From positions 310,756,492 through 310,820,491 of the forward strand of contig CM037876.1 in NCBI GenBank assembly GCA_021292165.1: a stretch of DNA of 64,000 nt. Reading direction: 5' to 3'. A program made the position numbers and the translations under genes. Each line of letters starts with the position of its first letter. The stretch's first letter is position 1. Below, one piece after another: positions 50,860 to 60,707 of this stretch. The notes beneath the pieces are model-generated. The model saw nothing but the letters and a program-made list of their open reading frames with translations. It searched no databases and was not told the DNA's origin. This stretch comes from Shinisaurus crocodilurus. Its lineage: Eukaryota; Chordata; Lepidosauria; Squamata; Shinisauridae.

Positions 50860-52115
50860 TTGTTGGGGTTGTTGGACCCACGATAGGTTGTCATGTCATC
50901 CAAACCTGGGCAACTCACTAGTGAGTGCGTGAGTTGCTTGGTAGAAGTGGCATAAGCCCCTTGCTGATCTTGCTGACCTAGCCTCGGCTGCCACCATTGC
51001 TACCTGCCCCACCGATGCCCAAGTGGCATGGTGGAGAGACCGTCATCGGCTCAGTGCCCTCCACCTCAGTCACGAGCCCTTTTATGCTTGCTGCAGCTTC
51101 CCTCCCTTCCCCCCCACCTCTTCAACGTGCCTAAGCAGCACATTGGATGGGCAGTCATTGGTTCATCATCCCCTTTTTAAATTTTTTGTTTAGCACAAGA
51201 AATTTGCACAATTTTTTTTTTGGACAGAGTTATTCAGGGTTTTTGGGCAGGGGCATAATGCAGGCATGAATGCATATGTCCATGTCAAAAAAACATGGGT
51301 AGCCCTGTAAAAACAACAACAACAACAAAACACACTTTTAAAAGAAACTGGAATTTTGACAGCTAGCTGTCAAAGCTCTGTGCTCTTGGAAAAGGGGTGG
51401 CTCACACTTTTCCCGAGCACCTAGCATCTCGAGGAACCTGACAAGAGTCTGGTCCAAAAGAAACCCTAATGGATCTCATCGCGAAGGGGGTGATCTAATG
51501 GCCACCCACTTTTGCGAGTGAAGATCACTTGTAGCTTTGGTTTCTCTTAACAGCTCACCTTTTGACAGCTGTCAAGAGAAGCAAAGTGAAAAAATAAAGC
51601 CCTTAGCAGCCTCTCTGGGTCAATGCCCATGCACTTTGACAGCAGACACCGGGCAGGACATAGCCCAGGCTAGGCTTGCCATTTTGGACCTGTGCAAGTC
51701 CGACTAAAAAATTAATTTAAAAAGCTTGAAAACATTTGTGCAAATTTCTTGTGCTAAATTTTTTAAAAAGGGGATAACAAACCAGTGACCGCCCCTTCAA
51801 TGTGCCGCTTGGGCACTTTGAAGAGGCTGTCAAATCAGAGATCGTGAAAACCGATCTCCAAAAAGAAAAAAGAGGGAGGGGGGAAAAAATCTGCTGCAAG
51901 CACAAAAAGGGCTCACATTTGCAGCGGGGGGCGGGGCAGACAAGTCGGTCCTGCCGCAGTCCCCTGGGATCCCTGCAGGAGGGCCAAGGGGGAAAGAGGG
52001 GAGGGCAACCCACGGTGACCCCGGTCGTATGTCAGGTGCACGGTGTGTTGTTTCAACCCACCCTGTTTAGCTTATTTGCAGGGTGGTTTTTCGTGACGTG
52101 TAAACCTGCTATGTA
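50085..52115. mobile_element. Large foldback element interrupted by a LINE
   Basis: Outer parts are GGGTTG/TTGTCGTG-rich like the small foldbacks. Internal inverted pairs include 51077-51115 with 51868-51912 (GAGCCCTTTTATGCTTGCTG / CTGCAAGCACAAAAAGGGCT) and 51167-51212 with 51734-51772 (AGCACAAGAAATTTGCACAA / TTGTGCAAATTTCTTGTGCT). The (TGA)n-tailed LINE sits at 50278-50857. No coding capacity seen. Confidence 0.65.
50278..50857 (+). mobile_element. (TGA)n-tailed non-LTR LINE, 5'-truncated
   Basis: Encodes QRQLQWTGHVVRMPDCRLPK and, in a second frame, CPHCGKLCGSRIGLHSHLRT ending at a stop, i.e. an ORF2 C-terminus with a terminal zinc-finger-like motif. The 3' end is AAGACAATCTTACTCGGTCA...GATCGCC(TGATGA)n. 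A 27-base sequence is repeated exactly at 50251-50277 and 50858-50884, a target duplication. TGA-repeat tails recall the RTE clade; clade not certain. One frameshift. Confidence 0.85.
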
Positions 52116-52465
52116 TGTTGCTCCAACAAGGAGCAGCTGAAGACTGTGCCTTAACAGTTTGGCTGCATTTAGGCTGGTTGGCTCCACCTCCACGTCGCTG
52201 ATTAAGGCTTTCTCTCTTAAAGGGACCTGGCCTGTTTTAGTATCCTCAAGCTGTGACAATCTGGGAGTGGCTGTGGCATGCAAGTGTCCCCATGGCCAGA
52301 GTCCTTGGAGTGCAAAGACACCAAGGCAACCTCCTCTAGGCACAGGGGAGCCGGCCCCCAGGATCTTTCGGGGAACTGGATCCTGGGGAGGTAGAATCCA
52401 CGTGGCGCCTCTCCAATCCTGACCCCATGGTCTCTTCTTCAGAGGACAAGATCCATAGATTCATA

Positions 52466-52812
52466 GATAGATTCATAGATCATAGAGTTGGAAGGAGCCT
52501 ACAAGGCCATCAAGTCCAAGCAAGCCTGTGGCTCACGCTGGCTCAGCTTGTCTGAGCGTGGAAAGCTAAGCAGGGTCAGGCCTGGTTATGACTTGGATGG
52601 GAGACCCCTCCTCTAAGTTTCCTGCATTGAGCAGGGGGTTGGACTCGATGGCCTTGTAGGCTCCTTCCAACTCTGTGATCTATGAAATCTATGAAACCCC
52701 CTGCTCAATGCAGGAAACTAGAGGAGGGGTCTCCCATCCAAGTAATAACCAGGCCTGACCCTGCTTAGCTTTCCACGCTCAGACAAGCTGAGCCAGTGTG
52801 AGCCACAGAGGT
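52466..52812. mobile_element. 5S-rRNA/CR1 chimeric SINE pair forming a hairpin
   Basis: 52521-52690 is a plus copy (GGAAAGCTAAGCAGGGTCAG, ACTTGGATGGGAGACCCCTC, then a CR1-like tail GGACTCGATGGCCTTGTAGG). 52691-52812 is its near-perfect inverse, and 52466-52520 a further antisense tail. The 5S A-box/C-box region is retained. Not a functional 5S gene: the 3' third is replaced by the CR1-like tail. Confidence 0.8.
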
Positions 52813-53374
52813 TGGGAGGCTCTGAGAATGAGGGTTCAGGATCCTGATCTATGACAATCAGGCATTCCATGTGGGGTAGGTTGATTCTCCTGTGTGTTTT
52901 GTTTTTTTTTTACTACCTGCCTGGAATTAGAACAGCAAGGATTTGTGGAGCACCTGGCCGGCCACAGTGCATGGCTGGTGGGCTGCATTCAGCATGGCGG
53001 GCTGCAAGTGTTGCAGGTCTTCTGTAGCCCCGTGGATTGTAGTTAATCTCATACCAAAAGCTTTGTGTAAAATAGAAAAGCTGTCGTGTGTGAATGCATC
53101 GTGAAAGTGGCAGAATAAAACTCAGCTTCCCCCTCTTTCCATTTTCCAATACACCACGATGTGTATTAAATTAGACCTTTTTCTCTCCACTGCTGTTGAT
53201 GGAGGAAACTAGCAGATGCTTTCCAAACAATCGATGCCATTCGTGATAGAGCACATGATTCCAGACCTCATTAGAGGCGGTGATGACAGAACCAAACCAT
53301 GTTGGCCCCCGTACGTCACTGTTCTTGTAAATACCATTTTGGCAGGAAAGCAAAGGAGAGAGGCTGCAATTTAA

Positions 53375-53590
53375 GAACATAAGGAGAGCCCTGCTGGGTC
53401 AGACCAAGGGTCCATCTAGTCCAGCATTCTGTCCACACAGTGGCCAACCAGTTGCCCATGGGGAACCCACAAGCAGGACATGAGTGCAACAGCACCTTCC
53501 CGCCCATGTTCCCCAGCAACTGGAGAACTTAGGCATACTGTCTCTGATACTGGAGGACTAGTAGCCGTTGATGGCCTTCTCCTCCATAAC
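53375..53590 (-). mobile_element. CR1/L3-type LINE 3' fragment, minus strand
   Basis: GAACATAAGGAGAGCCCTGC, TGTCCACACAGTGGCCAACC, CAGGACATGAGTGCAACAGC on plus. Confidence 0.75.
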
Positions 53591-53692
53591 CAGGTGTCTC
53601 CTAGAACCTTATTTTGCCTCTCCAAATATCCTGCCATCTGCCATGTTTTCACCTTGTTTCATCTGTCAATACTTTGAGGAAAGTGCCTTATA

Positions 53693-53947
53693 CAGTAATA
53701 CCTTGGATTGCAAGTAACTTGGTCTGAGAGCGTTTTGCAAGACAAGCAAAATTTTTTAAATTTTTTTGACTTGATAAACGAGCAAGGTCTTGCAAGACAA
53801 GTAGTCGCAGGGATGTAACCGCTCGCCTCAAGCGGGCCAAAATTGGCTCTGCTCATGCCCGCCAGAGACTCGCTTTGATATAAGAGTGTTTTGGATTACA
53901 AGCACGTTTCCAGAACGAATTATGCTCCCAATCCAAGGTATCTACTG
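53693..53947. mobile_element. Mariner/Tc1-type palindromic MITE with TA duplication
   Basis: CAGTAATACCTTGGATTGCA ... CAATCCAAGGTATCTACTG with TA on both sides; third copy of the family at 5098. Confidence 0.85.
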
Positions 53948-54947
53948 TATTGGGCTCCACCAATACGATTTAATTTTGGTCTTGGCTCCCTCTCGAATGT
54001 GATTGGGTTGAATTGTACAAATTGTTTTGATGCCAATATACATTTCCCCCTCTTGGGGGCACAGCTGTACATGCTTCTTTTCATTTCATCCATTACATTT
54101 CTATACCACCCAAGTGCCAAAGCTCTCTGGGTGGGTTACAAAGATTAAAACCTTAAAAATACCGTATTTAATGATCTCATCCTTCCTCGAAAGAGCTTGA
54201 GGTGGTCCAGATGGTCTCCTGTCCGCTCCCTTCTTACCTTCACAACAACCCTCTGAGGTGGTTTAGACAGGGAGAGCACGCAGTGTGGCATATGTCGCTT
54301 CGCAGCAATACAAATGGCTGCAGTGGATTCAGGAGGTGATCACTACAGCTCAGAGCTGTAGTTATCCTCAAGGGATCTTCAGTGATTGCAACAATCCCGC
54401 ATTTATGTGGAGGATGCGGAATTTGCACATTAACGAAGCAGGCAGCATCTCCTGCGTCTGGGTTCACAGCTCCAGGTGACTGCTCTTTAAATATAGGGTC
54501 TGTCCAAGAAACATTGGGGAAGGTTGCTCAATTGGATCAGTGCTTGCATGCTAAACCAAAAGCTCTGAGAAAGCAAGTGCGCACAGCAAGCCGCAAAGTG
54601 CACCTTTTTTTTTTTTTTGTGGCGCAATCTGCACGGCCCATGTTGGGTCCCACAACCTCTGCCTGTGGCACTGAATGGACAATATGGCGGACTCGGAGGG
54701 GGTTGATCCTGCCGGTGCGCGTGGACCTGGAGAGGTTGGATGTGCGCTGGATTTCATCTTCCTGCTTCCAAAACTGCCTTGCGCCAGAGTTCCATTCCAC
54801 CATGCTTTTTTAAAAGGGGGCAACGGACTCCAAAGGCATTGGGCCGATCAGAACTACTGTTGTAAAGCAGCTGTGATAAAATGCCCGCTGATAAAGCAGT
54901 CGCGGAGCTGCCATTCTGCAGCATCTAACTCGCTAACTGGTACTTTA
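53948..54947. other. GCH1 intron 1 stretch, one LINE tail
   Basis: 54082-54165 is a minus-strand LINE tail (CATTACATTTCTATACCACC). 54470-54830 has a T15 run and open frames on both strands without recognisable product. Confidence 0.4.
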
Positions 54948-55026
54948 GAATTTCCTCCTTATATAATTTTCTTTTTGTAATTTTATCCTGGAAGACAATC
55001 TTACTTGGTCACGAGTGATTGCCTTC
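54948..55026 (+). mobile_element. (TGA)n-type LINE 3' end fragment
   Basis: AGAATTTCCTCCTTATATAA, then GGAAGACAATCTTACTTGGT and GAGTGATTGCCTT, as at 50.76-50.83 kb. Confidence 0.7.
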
Positions 55027-55132
55027 TACTACGTTGGCCTTGGGACATACACAAGGCATGAATGTTCATTGGGTGCCGTCTTACGGGCCTCGGGACCCTG
55101 GCTTGTTAGAAGGCCTGACGAATCTGAGAAAG

Positions 55133-55245
55133 CATCCTTCCCCAACATGGCGCCCTCCAGATGTGTTGGACCACAACTCCTATCACCTCCAGCCAGCATG
55201 GCCTTCACATCTGGAGGGTGCCGTGTTGGAGAAGACTGTGGTAGA
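55133..55245. mobile_element. hAT-type hairpin MITE, older copy
   Basis: CCTTCCCCAACATGGCGCCC and the inverse GGGTGCCGTGTTGGAGAAG flank GGACCACAACTCCTATCACC. Confidence 0.65.
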
Positions 55246-55610
55246 ACAAATGGTGTGTGTGTGTATAGGTGAGTTGTGTTCCTAAGGGCCTTTCCAGACT
55301 ATGGTGGTGTTGCCCGATGAATGCGCAGTGGCGGTGTGTCCTGCTTTACAGGGGACGGTCCTCTCTTTGAAGATGTCCTCTGTTTGAAGGACTCTCCTGT
55401 CCAGATCTGGAGTAATGATAAAGAACCACGAGAAGGAAGAGCTGAAGGGCCTTGAGGCACCTGGAGAGTAGACTGAGCAGGTATACAGATGATCCCCTGG
55501 TCACCGTGCATGTCCATTTCCTCTTTTTTGGCAATGCGTAAATGGCAAACCCTTCCGTCATGGCAGTGGATCCAAGTGGGCATACACCGATATTGGGTTC
55601 ATACCACTTT

Positions 55611-55668
55611 AAAAGTCCTGGCTCCCCCGCCCAAAAAGCATCCTGAGAACAGAAGGGTCATTTTGTGA
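55611..55668 (+). repeat. 58-bp perfect inverted repeat, left copy
   Basis: AAAAGTCCTGGCTCCCCCGC ... GGGTCATTTTGTGA. The exact reverse complement is at 59379-59436, 3.7 kb away. Probably part of a MITE family. Confidence 0.9.
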
Positions 55669-55689
55669 GGTGCTGAATTCCTTGGTTTG

Positions 55690-56328
55690 TATCGGATGGG
55701 CAGCCTGACTGGCAGCTTTCCCCTTCCTGCCCCAGGAAGCACATGGGGAAAGTTTGCCTTATCAAATATAAATTAGATTGAGACACATTTCAGCATGAAT
55801 TGGCTGCTCAACAACCACTCGGGACAAACTCATGAGAGGTGCATACATGTATATAAATCTTACACAGTGACACGGGGTAGGAAAATGTCCGCGCCCTCAG
55901 ATGTTTACAGAGCCCAAAGTCACCTCTCTCTGTGTTGTTCCGTGTCTCACTCTCTCAAACTGGCAGTTTTCCCTTTGTTTCTTTCACAGGTACATTGATT
56001 GCATCATCACCATCTCCCTCATCCTCCCTTTAATCTGCATGTCGCTTTCCCACACAATGTGCCCAAAGCGGCTCAGGGCACAAAGAACAGCCGTGCAAAA
56101 ACCAAGAATGCGGATCGATACGTCGATTGCAATCATGCCTCATTACAATAATAGCAGCCCAAACAATTCATTTCTCTGATACTAACATCGCAACACTTTA
56201 AATTTGTTACAACAAAAGGCGGTGTCCACCAAGAAAACACGGTATCAGTTGGTATTATTTATCCGTAATGCGTAAGCCAGAGCCAAAGACACCAAACCTG
56301 AACAAACAAGACAACCAGCTACCAGTTC
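55690..56328. other. Repeat-poor stretch of GCH1 intron 1
   Basis: No repeat family recognised; moderate GC. A possible place for intronic regulatory sequence, by absence of repeats only. Confidence 0.3.
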
Positions 56329-56474
56329 CCCCCAATGGCCATGCTGGCTGGGGATGATGGGAGTTGCAGTCCAACACATCTGGAGGGCACCAGGCTAGGG
56401 AAGGCTGTGGTAAACCCAGGACTGGGTGGTATTTCTGGGCACATTGTTCAGCTCTTGCCGTTCACTATTTATTC

Positions 56475-56583
56475 CAGTGTTCTCCAACCTTGGGTCCCAG
56501 ATGTTTTTGACCTACAACTCCCAGCATGCATGCTGGGAGTTGTAGGCCAAAAACATCTGGGGACCCAAGGTTGGAGAACAATG
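56475..56583. mobile_element. hAT-type hairpin MITE with exact 8-bp duplication
   Basis: CAGTGTTCTCCAACCTTGGG ... CAAGGTTGGAGAACAATG; core CTACAACTCCCAGCATGCAT / GCTGGGAGTTGTAGG. ATTTATTC is repeated exactly at 56467-56474 and 56584-56591. Just upstream, 56330-56410 is half of the 34.8-kb type hairpin. Confidence 0.9.
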
Positions 56584-56591
56584 ATTTATTC

Positions 56592-56782
56592 ATTTATTAC
56601 ATTTATATCACGCCTTTCCTCCAAGGAGCCCGAGGTGGCATGCATTTCATCCTCACAACAACCCTGTGAGGTAGGTTAGACGGAGAGTCAGTGACTGACC
56701 CAGTGAGCTTCATGGCCGAGTGGAGACTAGAACCCTGGCCTTCTGAGTCCCAGGCCAACGCTCTAACCACTACGCCACACTG

Positions 56783-56785
<3 letters not shown>
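56592..56785 (-). mobile_element. CORE-SINE, minus strand
   Basis: Tail TTATTACATTTATATCACGC, core ACAACCCTGTGAGGTAGGTT, B box GGAGACTAGAACCC; the hAT-type hairpin sits at its tail. A (GT)n run (56784-56812) follows. Confidence 0.8.

Positions 56786-56812
<27 letters not shown>
56784..56812 (+). repeat. (GT)n microsatellite
   Basis: About 14 GT units directly after the CORE-SINE head. Confidence 0.95.
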
Positions 56813-56813
<1 letters not shown>

Positions 56814-57631
56814 GCCAGGTCTTTTTCTTTTTTCTTTTTTATCAGTTCAGGGGAAATGTAGAGGGTGGGAGGGGATGGTGGCTGGAAGCTAAAGGAGAGG
56901 CCTCTGATGCAAGCCCCTCAGTGGCGCGTGGGTGTGCGCAGCCTGAGTCTAGATGAGCATCGACGGGGAGCTGAAACATCAATGTTGACAGAACTTAATA
57001 AACTCCCTGGTTGAAGGATATGAATGCTCAGTTGCTCAGAGACCCTTGCAAACCTCGCCTTGTGTATTCTGCTGACCTGCCCCCAACTGTCAAGACAACT
57101 ATGGTTGCCAGAGGGACATTAAAGCCATGCAAATAGTTTCTATAGCAACAGGCTCTCTTACCTCTGACGCCAGCTCTCAAAATCATTGGTGTCAGTCTTC
57201 TCTTCCCCTTCAAATTCACTGTTTTTATCTCTCTCTCTCTCTCTCTGCTCCTTGCTTTCATGCAGCATCACTTGCGTTGATTGCAGTTTTGCACATTCCA
57301 AACAGTTCATCTCGATGGGGCAGCGCCTGTTGCGTGTGACTGTTCCTCAGCCCCCTTAATTATGGGTGAAAAGAGACTCTGTCCCTGCAAGGAAAGATTT
57401 AAGGCCAAAGTTATGCGCATTTAAGCCCAGCTAGTTTCAGTGGGAATGTTAACCAGGTGTTTGTATTCCTCAAAAGACAAATAGATTTATTGTGGCATAA
57501 AAACAATTAAATTAGATGGGACATGCTTGATTAGCAGATTTATACACATGCATTCTGTCAAGCTTAAATGTATACACGATGAACATCTTGCCCATGTAGG
57601 ACAGCAGCAGCAACAGATAATGACAGTCATA

Positions 57632-57778
57632 CAGGCAGTCCCCGAGTTAAGAACGTCCGACTTACAGACAACCCATACTTAAGAACGCACAGAACGCTAT
57701 GCTGTTCCGACATACATACAAATTCGACTTAAAGACATTCTTAAGAACGGAACTCCTTCGTAACCTGGGGATTGCCTG
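57632..57778. mobile_element. Tigger/pogo-type MITE with TA duplication
   Basis: CAGGCAGTCCCCGAGTTAAG ... CTGGGGATTGCCTG, flanked by TA. Internal inverted ATACTTAAGAACG-like blocks. Confidence 0.8.
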
Positions 57779-57854
57779 TACTAATGTAACACCTGTAGCA
57801 GGAGAGGCAACTGTTGTCTCTATTGAGACCTAAACAAAGAGGATGAAATTTACT

Positions 57855-57943
57855 AATTAATTCTAGTCCAGCAATTTCATGCAGGAGGCTTCCTTTGGGT
57901 TTCTTTTCTTTGAAGAATGGTGACTCTCAGATCAGCAACTGGA
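57855..57943 (+). repeat. 89-bp perfect direct repeat, copy 1
   Basis: AATTAATTCTAGTCCAGCAA to GATCAGCAACTGGA; identical to 58106-58194 with a period of 251 bases. Confidence 0.95.
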
Positions 57944-58105
57944 TGGGCGTCCTGTGAGATCTGAAACGTTCTCACTGCTTCCTGAATGTTGCAGTATTGA
58001 TGTCTGATTTGTATTTCTTTTTATTTATTAATTAACTCTATTAAACACTTCGTAAAATAAATTTCTCTAGGTGTTTTACCATAATAATTGTAAAAATACA
58101 AATAA

Positions 58106-58194
58106 AATTAATTCTAGTCCAGCAATTTCATGCAGGAGGCTTCCTTTGGGTTTCTTTTCTTTGAAGAATGGTGACTCTCAGATCAGCAACTGGA
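58106..58194 (+). repeat. 89-bp perfect direct repeat, copy 2
   Basis: Exact copy of 57855-57943; the 162 bases between them (AT-rich, with TTATTTATTAATTAACTC) have no recognised identity. Confidence 0.95.
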
Positions 58195-58339
58195 CTAAAT
58201 CAACAATATAAAAAAAATATCCTTTTATTCTCTTGTACAGAGGCATACACACTGACCAGCTGTGGATAGCACCTCATGCATTTGAAGTGGGCTCTAATCC
58301 ACAAAAGCTTATGGCACAATAAATCTGTTGTAGTCTTTA

Positions 58340-58443
58340 AGGGTGCAATCCTATGCAAGTTTAGAGAGAGAAAAGGTCTACAGCTCCCAGCATGTCCCTT
58401 TAGGCCCTTTTTTCTGTCTAAACTTGCATAGGATTGCGCCTTA
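58340..58443. mobile_element. TTAA-type palindromic MITE, clearest flanks
   Basis: TTAA then GGGTGCAATCCTATGCAAGT ... ACTTGCATAGGATTGCGCC then TTAA. Core CTACAGCTCCCAGCATG. A related repeat with GGAATAAGTCCCATTGAACT lies at 58.53-58.64 kb. Confidence 0.85.
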
Positions 58444-58984
58444 AGGTGCACAACAACACAATCTTATGCATGTCTACCCTGCAGTTGTCCTGTTGAGTTC
58501 AATGGAACTTACTCCTACTGGTAAGTGTGTCCGGGATTTCAGAGGCTGAAATCCTATACACGCTTACTGGGAATAAGTCCCATTGAACTCAGTGGGACTA
58601 AACTGCTAAGTAGATGTGCATAGGATTGCCCTGTAAATACATTGTATTTAACTTCAGTAGGACTTAACTTTTGCTTTGGCTGGTACTTTCCTTTCCTACT
58701 CCCATTAATTCCGTTTCCTAAAACGTCTCTTAAAAAAACGACAATGGACCAGGCATTTTGCCATAGCTAATAGGGTGTTGGCCCTGTAGTTAATAACTTT
58801 TATGCTCTGTTATAGAAATAGCTCTGACTCATTCTCACTGTCTAATTTATTCTCACAACAGTCATGCGAGGTAGGCTGTTTGTACCCCCATTATTATTAT
58901 TTTTTACAGAGAAGGGGCTGAGGAAATGACTGTTCTCAAGCCCAGCCAGGAGGCACATAACTGAGCACTGGTTTGAAGCCAGGA

Positions 58985-59345
58985 TTCTGTGCAACGAATC
59001 TTCACCCAAAAGCAACACAATGTCAGAGCCTTCCTGGCCTCCAGAGGCAGGGAGTTCCACAGAAAGGGGGCCACCACACTGAAGGCTCTTCTCCGGGTGG
59101 ACTCCAGTCGGGCCATAGGTCCATGCGTAACCGCCAGGAGCATGCCATCCGATGACCTCAGTGACCAGGCAGGTTGATAAGGGAGAAGACGCTCTCTCAA
59201 GTAGCCTGGTCCCAACTTGTTTGGGGCTTTATATACTAGCAGCTCAACCTTAAGCCTGGCCCGGTAGTGAATGGGCAGTCCAAGGGCCTTCCAAATCCTG
59301 GAGCCAGCACTGTTGTGGAGCCCTGAAAGTAAAGGCCAAAGACTG
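58985..59345 (-). mobile_element. L2/CR1-like LINE ORF2 C-terminus, minus strand
   Basis: Encodes YKAPNKLGPGYLRERLLPYQ, then RRRAFSVVAPFLWNSLPLEA in one open frame; a relatively young copy. Confidence 0.85.
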
Positions 59346-59378
59346 GCCGAGCTCCTTGGCATGATCTCATTGAGCTAA

Positions 59379-59436
59379 TCACAAAATGACCCTTCTGTTC
59401 TCAGGATGCTTTTTGGGCGGGGGAGCCAGGACTTTT
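59379..59436 (-). repeat. 58-bp perfect inverted repeat, right copy
   Basis: Exact reverse complement of 55611-55668. Confidence 0.9.
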
Positions 59437-60469
59437 GGGGAGTGACTCTGGCCACTTGCAAATGGATTCAGGGAAGAGTTTTTTTTTTTGATGGGAGGCG
59501 AATGAATGGCTTACGGGAAGGGAGGTATTGCGAGACCAGCTCGGTCGTCGTGGCTGCCCCCTGAGCCCCGCTTGCTTGTGTGGTCCCTTCTCTCTCCCCC
59601 GTTGCCGCCTTCTCAAGGCACGCCGCCTGGGGACAGACACGACGCAACAAAGCAGCAGCGTGACACTCCCGACTGTGGTCGCCAGGGCATCAGCCGGGCA
59701 GCACACAGGAAATTAAAGCCACCCATGATAGCATATCGCTATCGGGGCCCAACTGGCAGTTCATGGGCACACAGGCTTGTGTTTGCGCGGGCGGGGGGGA
59801 TGCGTCTGCGTGTGTGTCAGAGGAAGCTGTAAAAGAATAGGCGGCTGGCGCAGCTGTTGAATTTTTATATTGGCTTTTTAGTCACTTGGAGACGAGAATG
59901 AAGCTTTTGATGCTCTCAGACCCTTTGTTCTCATTCAGATTGGCTCTTTTTAAGGCATCCAGGAACCGTGTAAAAAGTACAAGCTACGTCTTTATTTATA
60001 GCCCTCTTTTCCTCCTCTTTTTTTATCCTGAGGGACTGTGGCAGTTAACCCAAGACTGGAAATGTATTTCACTGGTGCTGCCTGTAAACTCATTTTCCCA
60101 GTTGCTTTCCAGTCTGTTTGCTTGTCCTCACAATAGGCTTGTGAGCTAGTCCGTTATTATTCCCATTTTACAGGTGGGGAACCGAGAGAGACAGAGACAC
60201 TTTGCCAAGGCTGAACACAATTAGGTCATTGTGAAGATGAGAAACAAATTCTGACTTTGCAGATCCAGGTCTAACTCCCCAACGACAGGCTCATGTTGGC
60301 TGTGGGTCTTCAGCCTTCATCATATACTGCCCACGTGTATTCACCCATGAGGACTAGACACTTGTTTACAGCAAGGGAGGGAAGCTGAACATTTTGTGAT
60401 GCTGAAATCCCATGCCAGATACCACAGAATGACAGATTACATGTGCCACAGAATTACAGATGTGTAGAA
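59437..60469. other. Repeat-poor stretch of GCH1 intron 1
   Basis: 59480-60120 shows no repeat I recognise, with a GC-rich part (59500-59800) followed by an AT-rich part. 60125-60240 resembles an old MIR core (CCCATTTTACAGGTGGGGAA). Confidence 0.35.
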
Positions 60470-60472
60470 TAT

Positions 60473-60696
60473 ATGTAGTGATGAGAGTGTTGGACTGGGA
60501 TTCGGGACATCCGGGTTCTAGTCCCCGCTCAGCCATGAAACTCACTGGGTGACTTTGGGCCAGTCACTGACTCTCAGCCTAACCTACCTTACAGGATTGT
60601 TGTGAGGATAAAATGGAGAGGAGGAGGATTATGTAAGCCGCCTTGGGTTCCTTGCAGGAAAAAAGGTGGGTTATAAATATAATTAAATAAATAAAC
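60473..60696 (+). mobile_element. CORE-SINE
   Basis: GTGATGAGAGTGTTGGACTG, GGGTTCTAGTCCCCGCTCAG, core and tail GCCGCCTTGGGTTCCTTGCA, ending AATTAAATAAATAAA. Confidence 0.85.
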
Positions 60697-60707
60697 CAAC
60701 AAACAAA

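Noticed and set aside
52521..52610. Functional 5S rRNA gene
   Set aside because: The first ~85 bases resemble 5S rRNA, but the 3' third is replaced by a CR1-like tail and there is no T-run terminator.
54470..54830. Processed pseudogene with poly-T/poly-A tract
   Set aside because: Open frames flank a T15 run, but neither strand gives a recognisable protein and no duplication was seen.
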